Positions 34,819-45,900 of a DNA stretch of 64,000 nt are shown here, piece after piece. The stretch's first letter is position 1, and each line of letters opens with the position of its first letter. The DNA comes from Cytophagales bacterium (GTDB taxonomy: Bacteria; Bacteroidota; Bacteroidia; Cytophagales; Cyclobacteriaceae): NCBI GenBank assembly GCA_033344775.1, contig JAWPMT010000005.1, positions 2,301,001 to 2,365,000 of the forward strand. Direction: 5' to 3'. Made by a program: the position numbers and the translations under genes. Under the pieces are notes generated by a model. That model saw only the letters and a list, made by a program, of their open reading frames with translations. It was not told the origin of the DNA and searched no databases.

Positions 34819-35556
34819 CTATCTCCTGCGAATATCACTATCTCCAAGAATGAGTCCTCTTTCCAGATAAGCGCCACCATGATATTGAATATCAGCATCT
34901 CCGAAGGCAACTACCTTGATCACATCTTTCGCATTGAATGAAAATTCTCCATCCCCGAAACTGGTGGTTTTCGTGAAATCTGCCTCATAATCGCGGGCTT
35001 TCACTTCATTATCTCCAAAACTCAGGTATTTCTGTTTGATGGATTTTCCACCATCGATCTCCAGGCGATTATCACCATACATGGATGCTTTGAAAAAGTC
35101 TGCCTCTACACCCATCAATAATACCTGATTGTCACCGTATGCTTTCAATTTGAATCGTTTCCCCTTCAATGAACTCTCACAGACGACCCTTTGATCCCCC
35201 CGGACTGACAATTTCTTTAACGTCTTATAAGTAACATAAGCCGTGATGTCTGCATGTTTATAAGCTTCGAGGCTCATGCCATTTTCCCGAATATTCCTGG
35301 GAGTAAGTCGAGATCCTTCCAGATAGATTCTGAGTGTGTTACCGTCAACATCCACGTGAATATCATTTTCATCTACTCTCCGGCTAGTGATCTCAACCTT
35401 TTCTTCCGGACCTTCTTGCAGGACTACATTGATGTATGGGCTCACAATCAATTTATTGAATGGTATAACCGGAAAATCCTTCTTGTCTTGCGCTGAAGTC
35501 ACCGTAACCAAACAAATAACGAAGCAAAGAGTAAGCGTTGAGTTGATCAATTTCAT
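34819..35556 (-). CDS. DUF2807 (head-GIN) family secreted protein
   Basis: 245 residues from the ATG at 35556, chosen because it begins a signal peptide (MKLINSTLTLCFVICLVTVTSAQ). The mature part is a right-handed beta-helix-like repeat series (VSPYINVVLQEGPEEKVEI at the start, then rungs with GDNQVLL, YGDNRLEI, FGDNEVKA, FGDGEFSF, FGDADIQY). The repeated 'GDN/GDA' turns are typical of DUF2807. Found throughout Bacteroidota; function unknown, possibly an envelope adhesin. The gene ends in LGDSDIRRR. Confidence 0.85.
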   Translation of the reverse strand: MKLINSTLTLCFVICLVTVTSAQDKKDFPVIPFNKLIVSPYINVVLQEGPEEKVEITSRRVDENDIHVDVDGNTLRIYLEGSRLTPRNIRENGMSLEAYKHADITAYVTYKTLKKLSVRGDQRVVCESSLKGKRFKLKAYGDNQVLLMGVEADFFKASMYGDNRLEIDGGKSIKQKYLSFGDNEVKARDYEADFTKTTSFGDGEFSFNAKDVIKVVAFGDADIQYHGGAYLERGLILGDSDIRRR

Positions 35557-35938
35557 AATTCTGAAGTTTAGAGACCTGGCCTCCATTTCCAGGAGGCCAA
35601 ATCATTTTTTGAGTAATGACCTGACTATAAGATGCAGGAATTCTCAAAAGGTTGCCCATCGATGAAAAAATTCTAAATAATTACGAGTCTATTTTTTCTG
35701 TCGTGTCTCCGACATTAATCCTCCACCCCACCAAATTGGCCAAATTCGAGAGTTATTTGGCATTTAAGGTTCACTTCAATATTCTACTGTTTCATCCTAT
35801 AAATTCTCGAAATACTCCAAATAGTTGCTTTCAATGATAGTTCCAGACGCTGCTTGCCTCGATAGTTTAGCAATTCTATGAACCGGAAAAGAGTGTTCAC
35901 TGCACCAAACGAATTTTAATTATAACACTGCACAAGCC
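35557..35938. other. Gene-free spacer between divergent genes
   Basis: 382 bases, AT-rich. It must hold promoters for the DUF2807 gene and for the gene at 35939, but no convincing TTTG/TAnnTTTG pair was found. No repeat or RNA gene was seen. Confidence 0.4.
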
Positions 35939-36991
35939 ATGTCCATTAGCCACATTAGATCCATTGCCCCGAGACAGGCAGAAGGAGAGGTAAAAGAAAT
36001 TTACCAACAGTTGAAAACAGAGATGGGAGATGTTGTTGAACCCATTTCTCTGCACGCCATAATACCAGATTTGCTGAAGGGCATCTGGGGAATTCTCCGG
36101 GAAACAGTCATCATTGAAGATGCAACGAGCAGAAAGATCAAAGAAGCAGTCGGAGCAGCAGTATCTGCCAGCAACGAATGCCCTTACTGTGTTGATGCCC
36201 ACACGATCATGATTATAGGCTTAAAGGACAAATTGGTAGCAGATGCGATCGTCAAGAAGGACCTGGACCTGATCAAGGATGATGAAGTAAGAAAAATCGT
36301 CAATTGGGCCTTCAACACCAGAAACTTCAAATCAATGACGGTGAACAATCCGCCTTTCGATTCCAAACAGGCAGCTGAAATCATTGGAACTGCAGTCTTT
36401 TTCCATTACCTCAACAGGCTAGTAACTATCTTCCTGGGACCTACCATTTTACCACTGAACATTAATTTCTTCAAGGGCATTATGAAATCCATGGCTGCGA
36501 AGATGTTTTCAGGAGTACTTAATTCCGAGAAAAAAGAAGGAGAACACAAAGGGAATTATTCAAACATCAAAGGATTGTATTGGGCATCTGGAAATCCTCG
36601 AGTCGAATATGTCTTCACCTACTTCTTTCATGTAGTATCGGAATTGGCCGAAGAGCACATTCCTGAAGAAGTCCGGAGCTTCATGAAAGATCAGATCATT
36701 GATTGGGATGGATCTGACATGGAAAATACCAGAGATCTTGACACGGTGGTATCTGTGGTTTCTCCTAAGAATCAGCCACTGGCCCGAATGCTGTATTTGA
36801 CAGCTTTCTCTCCTCATAGAATTCAGGATTACCATTTCAAAGAATTCCACATGTTCTATAAAGGGAAAGATGAACAAATCCTTGCCTCCTTGAGTTGGGC
36901 TAGCTTATTGACTTCCATCAGAATTGGTGACCGGCTAGGGGTAAAATTTAAATACGAACAAAAGACAACATCTAAGAAAGCTGCAGTGTAA
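35939..36991 (+). CDS. Carboxymuconolactone decarboxylase/AhpD-like protein
   Basis: 350 residues, about twice the size of a simple AhpD. Residues ~40-180 carry the CMD fold with the redox motif ECPYCVDAH (Cys81, Cys84, His88), which in AhpD supports thiol-dependent peroxide reduction. Residues ~200-340 form a second helical region, perhaps a degenerate second CMD domain without the Cys pair. Predicted cytoplasmic. A role in peroxide defence is likely from the motif. Preceded by a long AT-rich spacer and not in an operon. Confidence 0.82.
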   Translation: MSISHIRSIAPRQAEGEVKEIYQQLKTEMGDVVEPISLHAIIPDLLKGIWGILRETVIIEDATSRKIKEAVGAAVSASNECPYCVDAHTIMIIGLKDKLVADAIVKKDLDLIKDDEVRKIVNWAFNTRNFKSMTVNNPPFDSKQAAEIIGTAVFFHYLNRLVTIFLGPTILPLNINFFKGIMKSMAAKMFSGVLNSEKKEGEHKGNYSNIKGLYWASGNPRVEYVFTYFFHVVSELAEEHIPEEVRSFMKDQIIDWDGSDMENTRDLDTVVSVVSPKNQPLARMLYLTAFSPHRIQDYHFKEFHMFYKGKDEQILASLSWASLLTSIRIGDRLGVKFKYEQKTTSKKAAV

Positions 36992-37224
36992 ATACCTACT
37001 GAAGCAAATTACTCAGGGGGTAAAGCTCCCTGATCTTATTATAAGAAAATTGAATTTACTGACAGGTTTAGATCATTAATTAATCATAAAACTTGATTAT
37101 TTTGAGGAGAAAAGAAGGTGTTTCGATTCGATCACCTTTTTTAATTATTTCTGAGCCGGCCTGGAATCTAATTGCACAAGAAACCCTTGTGCATGTCACT
37201 TGTCAAGAATAAAAGAATCGTGAC

Positions 37225-39720
37225 ATGCAAGAACCCATTGATGATGGCTTACCAATCGGCCTGGTATATATCAGGGAAGGCAATTTGTCTTACTTCAATG
37301 TGCAATTCCAGCAATTGACCGGTATAGTACCGTCCAGTGATTCACCATTATTCGAAAGTTTAATTCATCCCGATAGCCTCGCTCATTATCAAAGCACACT
37401 CAAGCATACTCCAGACCGGTTTGACATTCCTATCAAAATGGCAAACACGGAGAAATGGATACGACTGAGTCACAAACACAACGAATCCTTCCCTCCCGGA
37501 CTTAAACTATACCTTTCAGAAGATGTAACTGAAAGTCAACTGAAGGATCTTCTGATCAAGAGCATCACGGAGGAATTCACCGAGAATGATCGTTCGATTT
37601 TTTCAACCATTGTCTTAAAGATCAGTGATCTGCTCAATGTGAAATATGCCCTGATTGGCATCGCAGATGATTCCATGCACAAGATCACAACACGGGCTTT
37701 GTGTCACAATCATGAAATCCTGGAAAATTTCAGCTATGAGATTGAAGGCATGCCTTGTGGAGAAGTCCTGACGCAAGGTGTGTTCTGCCTCTCTGACGAA
37801 ATAAGCCTGAAAAATAACATTAACAACAGCGCATTTGGGCCAGATATCGAATCTTATATTGGTATAGGCCTCACGAATGATCAAGGTGAGACCATCGGAC
37901 ATTTTTGTCTGATTGACAATAAGCCTATTGAAAGTATGGAGCTTGTCCAGTCGCTGTTAGAACTATTTGCTTCACGACTTTCCCTTGAACTGCAAAAGGA
38001 ATCACAACAAAAGGAGATCGAGTCTAGTCTTGAGAAATATCAAAGCCTATTCGAATATAGTGTTGAAGCAAAGTTTGTGTATGACAGCATTCAGAACAAG
38101 TACCTGACGGTAAATCAGGCGGCCATCAATTTATTCGGTTACTCCAAAGAGGAATTCCAATCACTGACTCCTTTTGATCTAAAACCTGCCCAGGTATTTA
38201 ATGAATCAGTGGATGAAAATATAAACAGGTCAATTGAACATGTCATAAATCATGGCTTTTTACGAGAAGAAAGCCTGAATATGAAATCAGACGGTACCGT
38301 TTTTGAGACAGAAATCACCGTTTCATTATTGAATCAGGAAAAAAAGCATTTCCTCATTTCTTTCCTGGATATCAGCGACCGCAAAAAAGCAGAAAGAGGA
38401 GTGATCAGGAGCAAAGAAAGATTCAGGAACCTTTTCCAGTTTGCCTATGAGGCCAAATTCGTATTGGATACCAGCAATAATCGTATTCTGGACGCGAATA
38501 TCGCGGCCTGTACATTGTTCGGATACAATAAGTCTCAATTGCTTGAACTTACCCCTTTTGATTTGATCCCTCCGGATATGGATAAAGCAGATTTAGCACA
38601 TTCCATTTCAAGGGCACTAGAAGTAATTTCCGGAGAAGGAAATTTCACCATTGGAGAAACACAACGCTTGAAATCAGATGGTACTGTTTTCGATGCAGAA
38701 GTAGCCCTTTCGTCCCTGGAGCACGACAGCAAAAAGATACTGGTATCTGTCAGAGACATTTCTGCTCGTAAACAGGTAGAACGACAGCTTACCAAATATC
38801 GGGATCATCTGGAGGACCTGGTCCAGTCAAGAACCTCTGAGATCAAATCTCTGAATTTAGAATTGCAAGGTACCAATTCAGAATTGGAACAATCAATTGC
38901 CAGGCTTTCTGTTCAAAAGAAGGAATTAGAAAATACGCTGGAGGAACTAAGAAGAACACAAAATCAGGTAATTCAGGCGGAAAAAACCGCCGCATTAGGC
39001 GTTTTCACGATGGGCGTAGCACATGAAATGAACAATTCCCTGAACCTGATCCATGGTGCTAAAAATGTCATCAATCTCGAATTGAATCATCTCAATAATA
39101 TTCCACAAGATGTAGCCGATGAGATTGGAAAAGCCCTTGAATGGATTGAAGAAGGTTCGGATCGAGCGACCAATATCGTAAAAGGCCTTTCAGCTTATGC
39201 ACAGCAAGGGGCGGATGTCCGAAGATCTACCACCATTGATGAAATCCTAAAAAGTGCTATATCAATTTTCAATGGCAGGCTGGATAATGAAATGGAAATC
39301 CATTCTACCTACGATGCCAATTTTCCATTGGAAGTTTATGCCGATCGACTCCATAAAGTGTTTATTAATTTATTGGACAATGCCATATATTTTACTCAAC
39401 ACCGAAAAAAAGCAGACTTGCCTAAAACCATCGAAGTGAAGAGTGAAATCAATCAAGTCACTAAAAATGTCCTGGTTTCTTTTCACAATTACGGGGATAA
39501 AATAGATCAACAAATCATCGGAAAGATTTTCGACCCACTCTTTTCGACCAAGGAGATTGGAGAAGGTGCTGGCCTGGGACTAACGGTTGCTTATTCTTTT
39601 GTTAGTCAACACAATGGATCAATTGAAGCTCATAACCAGAATGATGGGGTGAAAATGGTTATTTCTATTCCTCTCGAAATTCAGTTTCATGATAGTCTGC
39701 AGATCCAGAAAGAAACCTAA
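37225..39720 (+). CDS. GAF/PAS multi-sensor histidine kinase
   Basis: 831 residues without transmembrane helices. Order: short PAS-like N-terminus (~1-100), GAF domain (~115-255), two PAS domains (~270-395 and ~400-515, both with the EAKFV-D start and F/LIS-DIS/RDIS end), coiled coil (~520-585), dimerisation helix with phospho-acceptor H600 (GVAHEMNNSLN), and ATPase with N box (INLLDNAIYF), G1/G2 boxes (EGAGLGLTVAYS). It should sense small cytoplasmic ligands and pass phosphate to a response regulator, none of which is adjacent. The two PAS domains look like a recent internal duplication. Confidence 0.9.
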   Translation: MQEPIDDGLPIGLVYIREGNLSYFNVQFQQLTGIVPSSDSPLFESLIHPDSLAHYQSTLKHTPDRFDIPIKMANTEKWIRLSHKHNESFPPGLKLYLSEDVTESQLKDLLIKSITEEFTENDRSIFSTIVLKISDLLNVKYALIGIADDSMHKITTRALCHNHEILENFSYEIEGMPCGEVLTQGVFCLSDEISLKNNINNSAFGPDIESYIGIGLTNDQGETIGHFCLIDNKPIESMELVQSLLELFASRLSLELQKESQQKEIESSLEKYQSLFEYSVEAKFVYDSIQNKYLTVNQAAINLFGYSKEEFQSLTPFDLKPAQVFNESVDENINRSIEHVINHGFLREESLNMKSDGTVFETEITVSLLNQEKKHFLISFLDISDRKKAERGVIRSKERFRNLFQFAYEAKFVLDTSNNRILDANIAACTLFGYNKSQLLELTPFDLIPPDMDKADLAHSISRALEVISGEGNFTIGETQRLKSDGTVFDAEVALSSLEHDSKKILVSVRDISARKQVERQLTKYRDHLEDLVQSRTSEIKSLNLELQGTNSELEQSIARLSVQKKELENTLEELRRTQNQVIQAEKTAALGVFTMGVAHEMNNSLNLIHGAKNVINLELNHLNNIPQDVADEIGKALEWIEEGSDRATNIVKGLSAYAQQGADVRRSTTIDEILKSAISIFNGRLDNEMEIHSTYDANFPLEVYADRLHKVFINLLDNAIYFTQHRKKADLPKTIEVKSEINQVTKNVLVSFHNYGDKIDQQIIGKIFDPLFSTKEIGEGAGLGLTVAYSFVSQHNGSIEAHNQNDGVKMVISIPLEIQFHDSLQIQKET

Positions 39721-39966
39721 CACCTTAAGATACTGCTAATTTTATAAGCATATGCTGAAACTTTTGTCTCTTAATTTCGTAGAACATATTAATTGCTTTC
39801 TTGAAAAAGCGTCCCTAACATCCTCTTAGCGGGAAAAATGCAAAGCGATATAATTTGCGGATTTTGCAAAATGACTAATTTAGCGGCACGCTAAAGTATC
39901 GTCGAAACAACGATTTACTACAAGAAACAATTAGACCAACATCTAATTACTTAAACAGACCAACTC

Positions 39967-40587
39967 ATGCTTGAACTTTTTGAATTTTCAATCACTGGGA
40001 TCAATGTCATTCCAACAGTACTTCTGATTTTTGTAATCATCTATTGGCTTATTGTGATCATAGGCGTCATTGATGTTGATACGGTAGATGTTGATCTGGA
40101 TGTAGATGCCGACGTAGATGTTGAGATTGAATTAGAGGGCATGGCATCTGTGTTGTCCTTTTTTAACATCGGGCACATGCCCTTGATGATATTTATATCC
40201 TTCTTTTCCTTACCACTGTGGGTATCATCCATTCTGGTTAATGACTTTTTCGGAATAGAGAGCTTTCTACCAGGATTGATCACATTTATTCCATTATTCA
40301 TTGGAAGCCTTTTTGCAGCAAAATTCCTGACTATACCTATTGCTAAATTTTATAGAAAGCTCCGGCAAGAAACAGAAGCGGTAGAACACATTGTAGGGCA
40401 ACTATGCATCGCAAAATTGCCGATCTCTGAAGATCGCACGAGCCAGGCCGAAATCAAAGTGGGTGGAACTTCTGTGTTGATCAATGCCAAAACAAGAAAT
40501 GGAGCCACTATAGCCAAAGGTGAGCAGGGATTAGTCATAGAACACAATGAAGCCGAGAAATTCTACTATGTAGAGCCATATGCTTGA
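39967..40587 (+). CDS. OB-fold membrane protein (YqiJ-like) of the flotillin locus
   Basis: 206 residues. Three hydrophobic stretches (~15-36, ~65-85, ~95-118) and, between the first two, an unusual acidic run of alternating Asp/Val (DVDTVDVDLDVDADVDVEI). The C-terminus (~145-206) is a small beta-rich OB/NfeD-like domain (GQLCIAKLPISEDRTSQAEI ... GEQGLVIEHNEAEKFYYVEP). Proteins of this form sit next to flotillins (E. coli yqiJ-yqiK) and probably bind them. The flotillin gene follows after 84 bases. Confidence 0.78.
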   Translation: MLELFEFSITGINVIPTVLLIFVIIYWLIVIIGVIDVDTVDVDLDVDADVDVEIELEGMASVLSFFNIGHMPLMIFISFFSLPLWVSSILVNDFFGIESFLPGLITFIPLFIGSLFAAKFLTIPIAKFYRKLRQETEAVEHIVGQLCIAKLPISEDRTSQAEIKVGGTSVLINAKTRNGATIAKGEQGLVIEHNEAEKFYYVEPYA

Positions 40588-40671
40588 TATTGAGAAGCTA
40601 CCGACAACTTAAAGACTAAAAAACACACAACTTCAAAATTCTAATAAACCAAACATCTAAATACTACGCTT

Positions 40672-42837
40672 ATGACAGGACCAATCTTTTATGTATTACT
40701 GGTAGTTGGAGTCATTATTTTTATTGGCTTTATCTCCGCGATCATCAAAATGTGGCGAAAGGCGCTACAAGGCCAGGCTTTGGTTCGCACAGGAATGGGA
40801 GGCACAAAGGTGCACTTCTCCGGAATCATGGTAGTGCCAGTGATTCACAAAATGGAAGTGATGGATATTACCCTCAAAACCATCGTGATTTCCAGAACAG
40901 GCAAAGAGGGATTGATCTGTAAAGACAACATGCGAGCAGACATCAAAGTCACGTTCTTCATCAGGGTTAATCAAACCATCGAAGATGTAAAACAAGTCGC
41001 GCAATCCATTGGTAGTGCTCGAGCTTCCCATCAGGAATCATTAGAACAATTATTTGATGCCAAATTCTCCGAAGCATTAAAAACCGTCGGTAAGCGCCTG
41101 GATTTTGTGGATCTTTACAACAGTAGAGATGACTTTAAGCAAGCGATTATTGAAACGATCGGCACTGACCTGAATGGCTACATTCTTGACGATTGTGCCA
41201 TTGATTACCTAGAGCAAACGCCTATTTCAGACCTGGACGAGCGCAACATCCTTGATGCAGAAGGTATCAAAAAGATCATCAAACTGACGGCTGACCAGAA
41301 AATGGAAGCCAACTACATCGAACGAGAAAAGGAGAAAACACTGACGAAGCAAGATGTAGAAGCCAAAGAAACTGTGCTTGAACTGGAACGCCAGCAGGCG
41401 GAAGCAGAAGCGAAACAAAAACGAGAGATCGAGGTAGTTCAAGCCAGAGAAGAAGCGGAAACTTTGAAAATTCAGGAAGAAGAAAAACTTAAAGCAGAAC
41501 GCGCTCGAATAGCTACAGAAGAAGAAATCCAGGTAGCGGAAGAAAATAAACTTCGTGAGGTACTGGTCGCCGCGAAGAATAAAGAGCGTACCAATGCCGT
41601 AGAAACTGAAAAAGTAGATCGGGCCCGGCAACTGGAGCTTACTGAGAAGGAACGAATCGTAGAAATCGCTCAGATCGAAAAAGAAAAGGCGGTCGAAGAA
41701 GAACGCAAAAACATTCAGGATGTCATTCGTGAGCGTGTTTCTATCGAAAAGACAGTGGTCGAAGAGAAGGAGCGCATGAAGGACATTGAAGCCAATGCAG
41801 AAGCCGAACGAACCAAGAAAGTAGCCATTACCCTGGCGGAGAAAGACGCAGAAGAAGCACTGGTTCGTCAGATCAAAGATGCAGAAGCGAAAAAAGAAGC
41901 CTCTGAGCACCTGGCTAAGCAAGCCTTGATTGATGCTCAAGCAGAAGAAAGTGCCGCCATCCACCGGGCACAAGCCATCAAAACCCTATCGGAAGCACAA
42001 GCAGCTGAAGCTGCAGCCATCGGTCTTTCTGAAGCACAAGTGATGGAAGCCAAAGCCGCCGCAAAAGAGAAGGAAGGTGAAGCGCAAGCATCGGTCATCG
42101 AATCTCAAGCCGAAGCAGAGGCCAAAAGCATCAAACAAAGAGGAATTGCGCAAGCGGAAGCGGAAGAAGAACTCGGTCAGGTGAAAGCCAAGATCAGCCT
42201 GGAACAAGGACAATCCGAAGCCAAGGTCATTTCACTGAAAGCTGATGCGGAAGAGAAGAAAGGCCTGGCTGAAGCCAACGTGCTCAAGGAAAAACTGATG
42301 GCCGACGCTGAAGGCATCAAAGAGAAAGCCAAAGCCATGCAAGTGCTGGATGAAGTCGGACGTGCTCATGAAGAGTTCAAGCTCAAATTAGAAACCGATC
42401 GTCAAATCGAACTAGCCAAAGTCAACATCCAGAAGGAGATTGCCACGTCTCAAGCTACAGTAATTGCTGAAGCATTAAAAGCAGCCAACATCGATATTGT
42501 AGGTGGAGAAACCATGTTCTTCGATCAGATCGTTGGATCCATCACCAAAGGTAAGTCCATTGACAAATTGATGAGCAACAGCGAAACACTAACGCAAGTG
42601 AAAGATACATTTTTCAATTCCGGGAGTGGACAAAATTTCAAAGAGAAACTCAAAGGTTTTATTAGCCAATTTGGAGTAAGCGCGAATGATATTAAAGAGT
42701 TGAGTATTTCAGCATTACTGCTTCGTCTGGCCAACGAGTCTGGAAGTGAAGAGGACAAAGGTGTGATCAAACACCTTGGAACCATCGCAGAAGCACTGGG
42801 TGTCAGTGATCAAAAAGCCAGCACACTGGGTCTTTAA
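40672..42837 (+). CDS. Flotillin-like SPFH protein (YqiK type)
   Basis: 721 residues. One N-terminal transmembrane helix (~5-27), SPFH domain (~30-210: LVRTGMGGTKVHFSGIMVVPVIHKMEVMDI, KDNMRADIKVTFFIRVN), then a ~400-residue Glu/Ala/Lys-rich coiled coil with EAEA/AEAE repeats typical of flotillins, and a C-terminal oligomerisation region (IAEALKAANIDIVGGETMFFDQIVGSI). It forms large membrane-bound assemblies. The C-terminal ~100 residues extend beyond the usual flotillin end. A hairpin with stem CTGTCTTTACC/GGTAAAGGCAG follows at 42850-42882, before the ATPase gene. Confidence 0.9.
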   Translation: MTGPIFYVLLVVGVIIFIGFISAIIKMWRKALQGQALVRTGMGGTKVHFSGIMVVPVIHKMEVMDITLKTIVISRTGKEGLICKDNMRADIKVTFFIRVNQTIEDVKQVAQSIGSARASHQESLEQLFDAKFSEALKTVGKRLDFVDLYNSRDDFKQAIIETIGTDLNGYILDDCAIDYLEQTPISDLDERNILDAEGIKKIIKLTADQKMEANYIEREKEKTLTKQDVEAKETVLELERQQAEAEAKQKREIEVVQAREEAETLKIQEEEKLKAERARIATEEEIQVAEENKLREVLVAAKNKERTNAVETEKVDRARQLELTEKERIVEIAQIEKEKAVEEERKNIQDVIRERVSIEKTVVEEKERMKDIEANAEAERTKKVAITLAEKDAEEALVRQIKDAEAKKEASEHLAKQALIDAQAEESAAIHRAQAIKTLSEAQAAEAAAIGLSEAQVMEAKAAAKEKEGEAQASVIESQAEAEAKSIKQRGIAQAEAEEELGQVKAKISLEQGQSEAKVISLKADAEEKKGLAEANVLKEKLMADAEGIKEKAKAMQVLDEVGRAHEEFKLKLETDRQIELAKVNIQKEIATSQATVIAEALKAANIDIVGGETMFFDQIVGSITKGKSIDKLMSNSETLTQVKDTFFNSGSGQNFKEKLKGFISQFGVSANDIKELSISALLLRLANESGSEEDKGVIKHLGTIAEALGVSDQKASTLGL

Positions 42838-42966
42838 TAAATATCTGCTGTCTTTACCTATCTGAGATGGGTAAAGGCAGCTTTACTAACGCTACTGAGA
42901 AAATAACCCTTTTCCAGGGCGTCATTCAATCTTACAAAACACTATTGAAAAAAGACGAAGAGACCT

Positions 42967-45900
42967 ATGGCGGATGAAAACCCACAAAATGCATTGGAAG
43001 GTGGTACTTACGAGTTGCTTCGAAATCGCATCCTGAACAAAACTAAAGCACTTAAAACTACCTTATCCAACCTTAACGAAGAGCGGAAACGTGTCTTTGG
43101 TACCATAGAGACCAAGGTACTCGCCACCGATCGCATCACTACCGCTAACAATTGCATCCCCTGGGACATGCATGCCATCGGGAACAACTTTCTGTTTGGC
43201 TACAATGTGATGGTCGGGTTGCGCAGCGAACTGAAGCCGACTGACGTATTTGCTTACTTTGAATTCCGAGACGATCAAACCTTTCACGAACTACCCCTCG
43301 AAAGCCTGTTGAAGGACCAGATTTTTCTCGATGACTTCCAGAAGCTCTACAAATATTATAAACACACCCAATTCCTGCGATTTGCCATCGACGGCCCATT
43401 CATGCACATGGTTTTTAGAATTGGGCAAGACGTCAATGACATCAAAACCTTTAAATGGGAACTGAAAAATTCGGAACTGGTCTACGTTGATAATCGCAGT
43501 GATCACGAATACAAATTCCCGGCACAACATGAATTCCAATGGAACCGGACACGAAGAGAAGATTTCCGGGAAGGTGAACATCCACATATTTCCATCAAGG
43601 ATCGGGTATTTGTAGAAACTGTGGGCGGTGATCTCACCGTCAAAATTGAAGACAATACCCAGGACGGAGAAGGCATTTATAGCGAAGATGTAGCCAACAA
43701 GCAACAGACACTGGCGGATGGAGAATTCCACTTTTCCGAAATCGGGAGCCTAATCCTGATCAAAGCAAAACCTTATCAGGAAGAAGAGCGCTACCTGGTG
43801 TTCAATGAAAAACTGAAAGAAGTAAAACGAATAGACGCGATCAGTTCCTCTTGTATTTTGCTCCCAGATGATCATGGTTTGATCTTTAGTAATGGCTATT
43901 ACTTACAATCTGGGGAATACAAACAGTTCGATTACGACGTACAGGACATGCTGTTCGAACGCAAAATCACTTCCCTTAATGGAGAAGATTTTTTGTACGT
44001 ATTCTACAATCGACCACAGGGAATCTTCCTCTTACTCAGTTATAATATCATTGCCCAAAAGGTAGAAAACCCCATCATCTGCCACGGGTTTACCATTTTT
44101 GAAAATGGCGAAATGTGCATTTTCCGTGCGGATGAAGAACCCAAGAAACACCATACGATCCAGATTTGGCAGACTCCTTTTACTGGTCCCAATTTCCAGG
44201 CTGCCGAAAAAACCGATTCCTTCCTTCAAAAGATCGGAAATAAAGATGTGGTTCGGGCCATGGCCGAATGTCAGGACATCATCAACCTGATCAACAAAGA
44301 AGAGATTTACACCGATCTGTACATCGATGTAATCAAAAAAGCTACGGACGTCATCGACTCCTATCACTGGCTGGCAAAAGAAGAGCAATACAATCTTGCC
44401 AAGCCGCTAGCGGACATCCGACAGGTAGCAGAATCTGCGGTAGATGAGTATGAAAAAGTCCGGAAGATCAAGGAAAACTCCCTGAAGAGGGTGACGGAAC
44501 TTGCAAAGAAACAATCCGACGTACTCAAAAAATCTAAAGCCTCTTTCGGCAATATCATTCATTATGTTGATTTGTTGACAGAAGTGAGAGAAGTCCGTGG
44601 TGAAATTATAAGTGCGAAAGACCTTCGTTACGTTGATGTGGCCAAACTGGAGACCTTTGATGAAGAATTAGCACAATCATCGGACAACATTTCCCAGTCT
44701 TGCGTTCGTTTTCTTATGCAGGATCATTCATTGGCTCCTTTCATTGAAAAAGTCGACGACTTTGAAAAGAAGATCGAGAAAATCAGCAAGGTTATTGAAG
44801 CCGACAAACTGAAATCAGCAGGTGAGCAAGTTGCCTCAGAGCTAGACCTATTGATCGATACGGTAAGTAACCTTAAGATCAGTGATACCACACAAACTAC
44901 TCGGATCATTGAATTGATCTCTGATCTCTACAGCTCTTATAATCAGGTAAAAGCCAAACTAGTCAATAAGCGTAAATCACTCCTTTCCACAGAAGGGAAA
45001 GCGGAGTTTTCTGCCACCATTAAGTTATTGGAGCAATCGGTCACCAATTATCTCGACATCTGTGATACTCCAGAAAAATGTGAAGAGTATCTCACCAAGC
45101 TGATTGTACAGATTGAGGAACTAGAAGGCAAATTCTCAGAATTCGATGAATTTCTGGAGGTGATCAGCGCTAAACGAGAGGAAATTTACAATGCCTTTGA
45201 AGCAAGAAAACTGTATCTCACAGAACAGCGAAACAAGAAGGCGAATCAACTGTTTCAGGCTGCCGAGCGTGTTTTAGGAGCCATTCGAAACAAGTCGGGT
45301 ACCTTAAAGAGTAAAGACGAAATCAACGCCTACTTTGCCGCTGACCTGATGGTCGAAAAAGTACGAAGTATCTCGAAACAACTGGTGGAAAGCGGAGATA
45401 CAGTAAAATCTGATGACTTGCTGAGCCAGCTTAAAACCATCAGAGAAGAAATTCAACGCAAACTTCGTGACCAACAAGACTTGTTCACGGATGGTGGCAA
45501 TGTGATCAATATGGGCAACCATAAGTTCTTCACCAACAACCTGGCGTTGGATCTGAGCTTGGTAGTGAAACAACAAGTACCCCACTATCATTTGGTCGGT
45601 ACCGACTTTTTTGAAGCCATTGCGCATCCTCAACTATTGAGTCTTGGCCACTTCTGGGATCAAACATTGATCTCTGAAAACGAATCAGTCTATCGCTCAG
45701 AATACCTGGCTTTCCTGATTTTCCAGGGCTTGGAAGGAACAACAAGCCTGGAAGACCTAGAAGAGTACGATCTTCCCACCTACACGAATTTGGATGACGA
45801 AGCCAAAACGGAATTAATTCAGCGTGTCATGACGTCTCGTTATGATGAGGGGTATGTCAAAGGCATCCACGAATACGACACAAAACTCATATTAGATGTA

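Noticed and set aside
41227-41973. 248-codon open frame on the minus strand inside the flotillin gene
   Set aside because: Phe-rich antisense shadow of the Glu/Lys/Ala coiled coil; no start context, no domain, and the plus-strand gene is certain.
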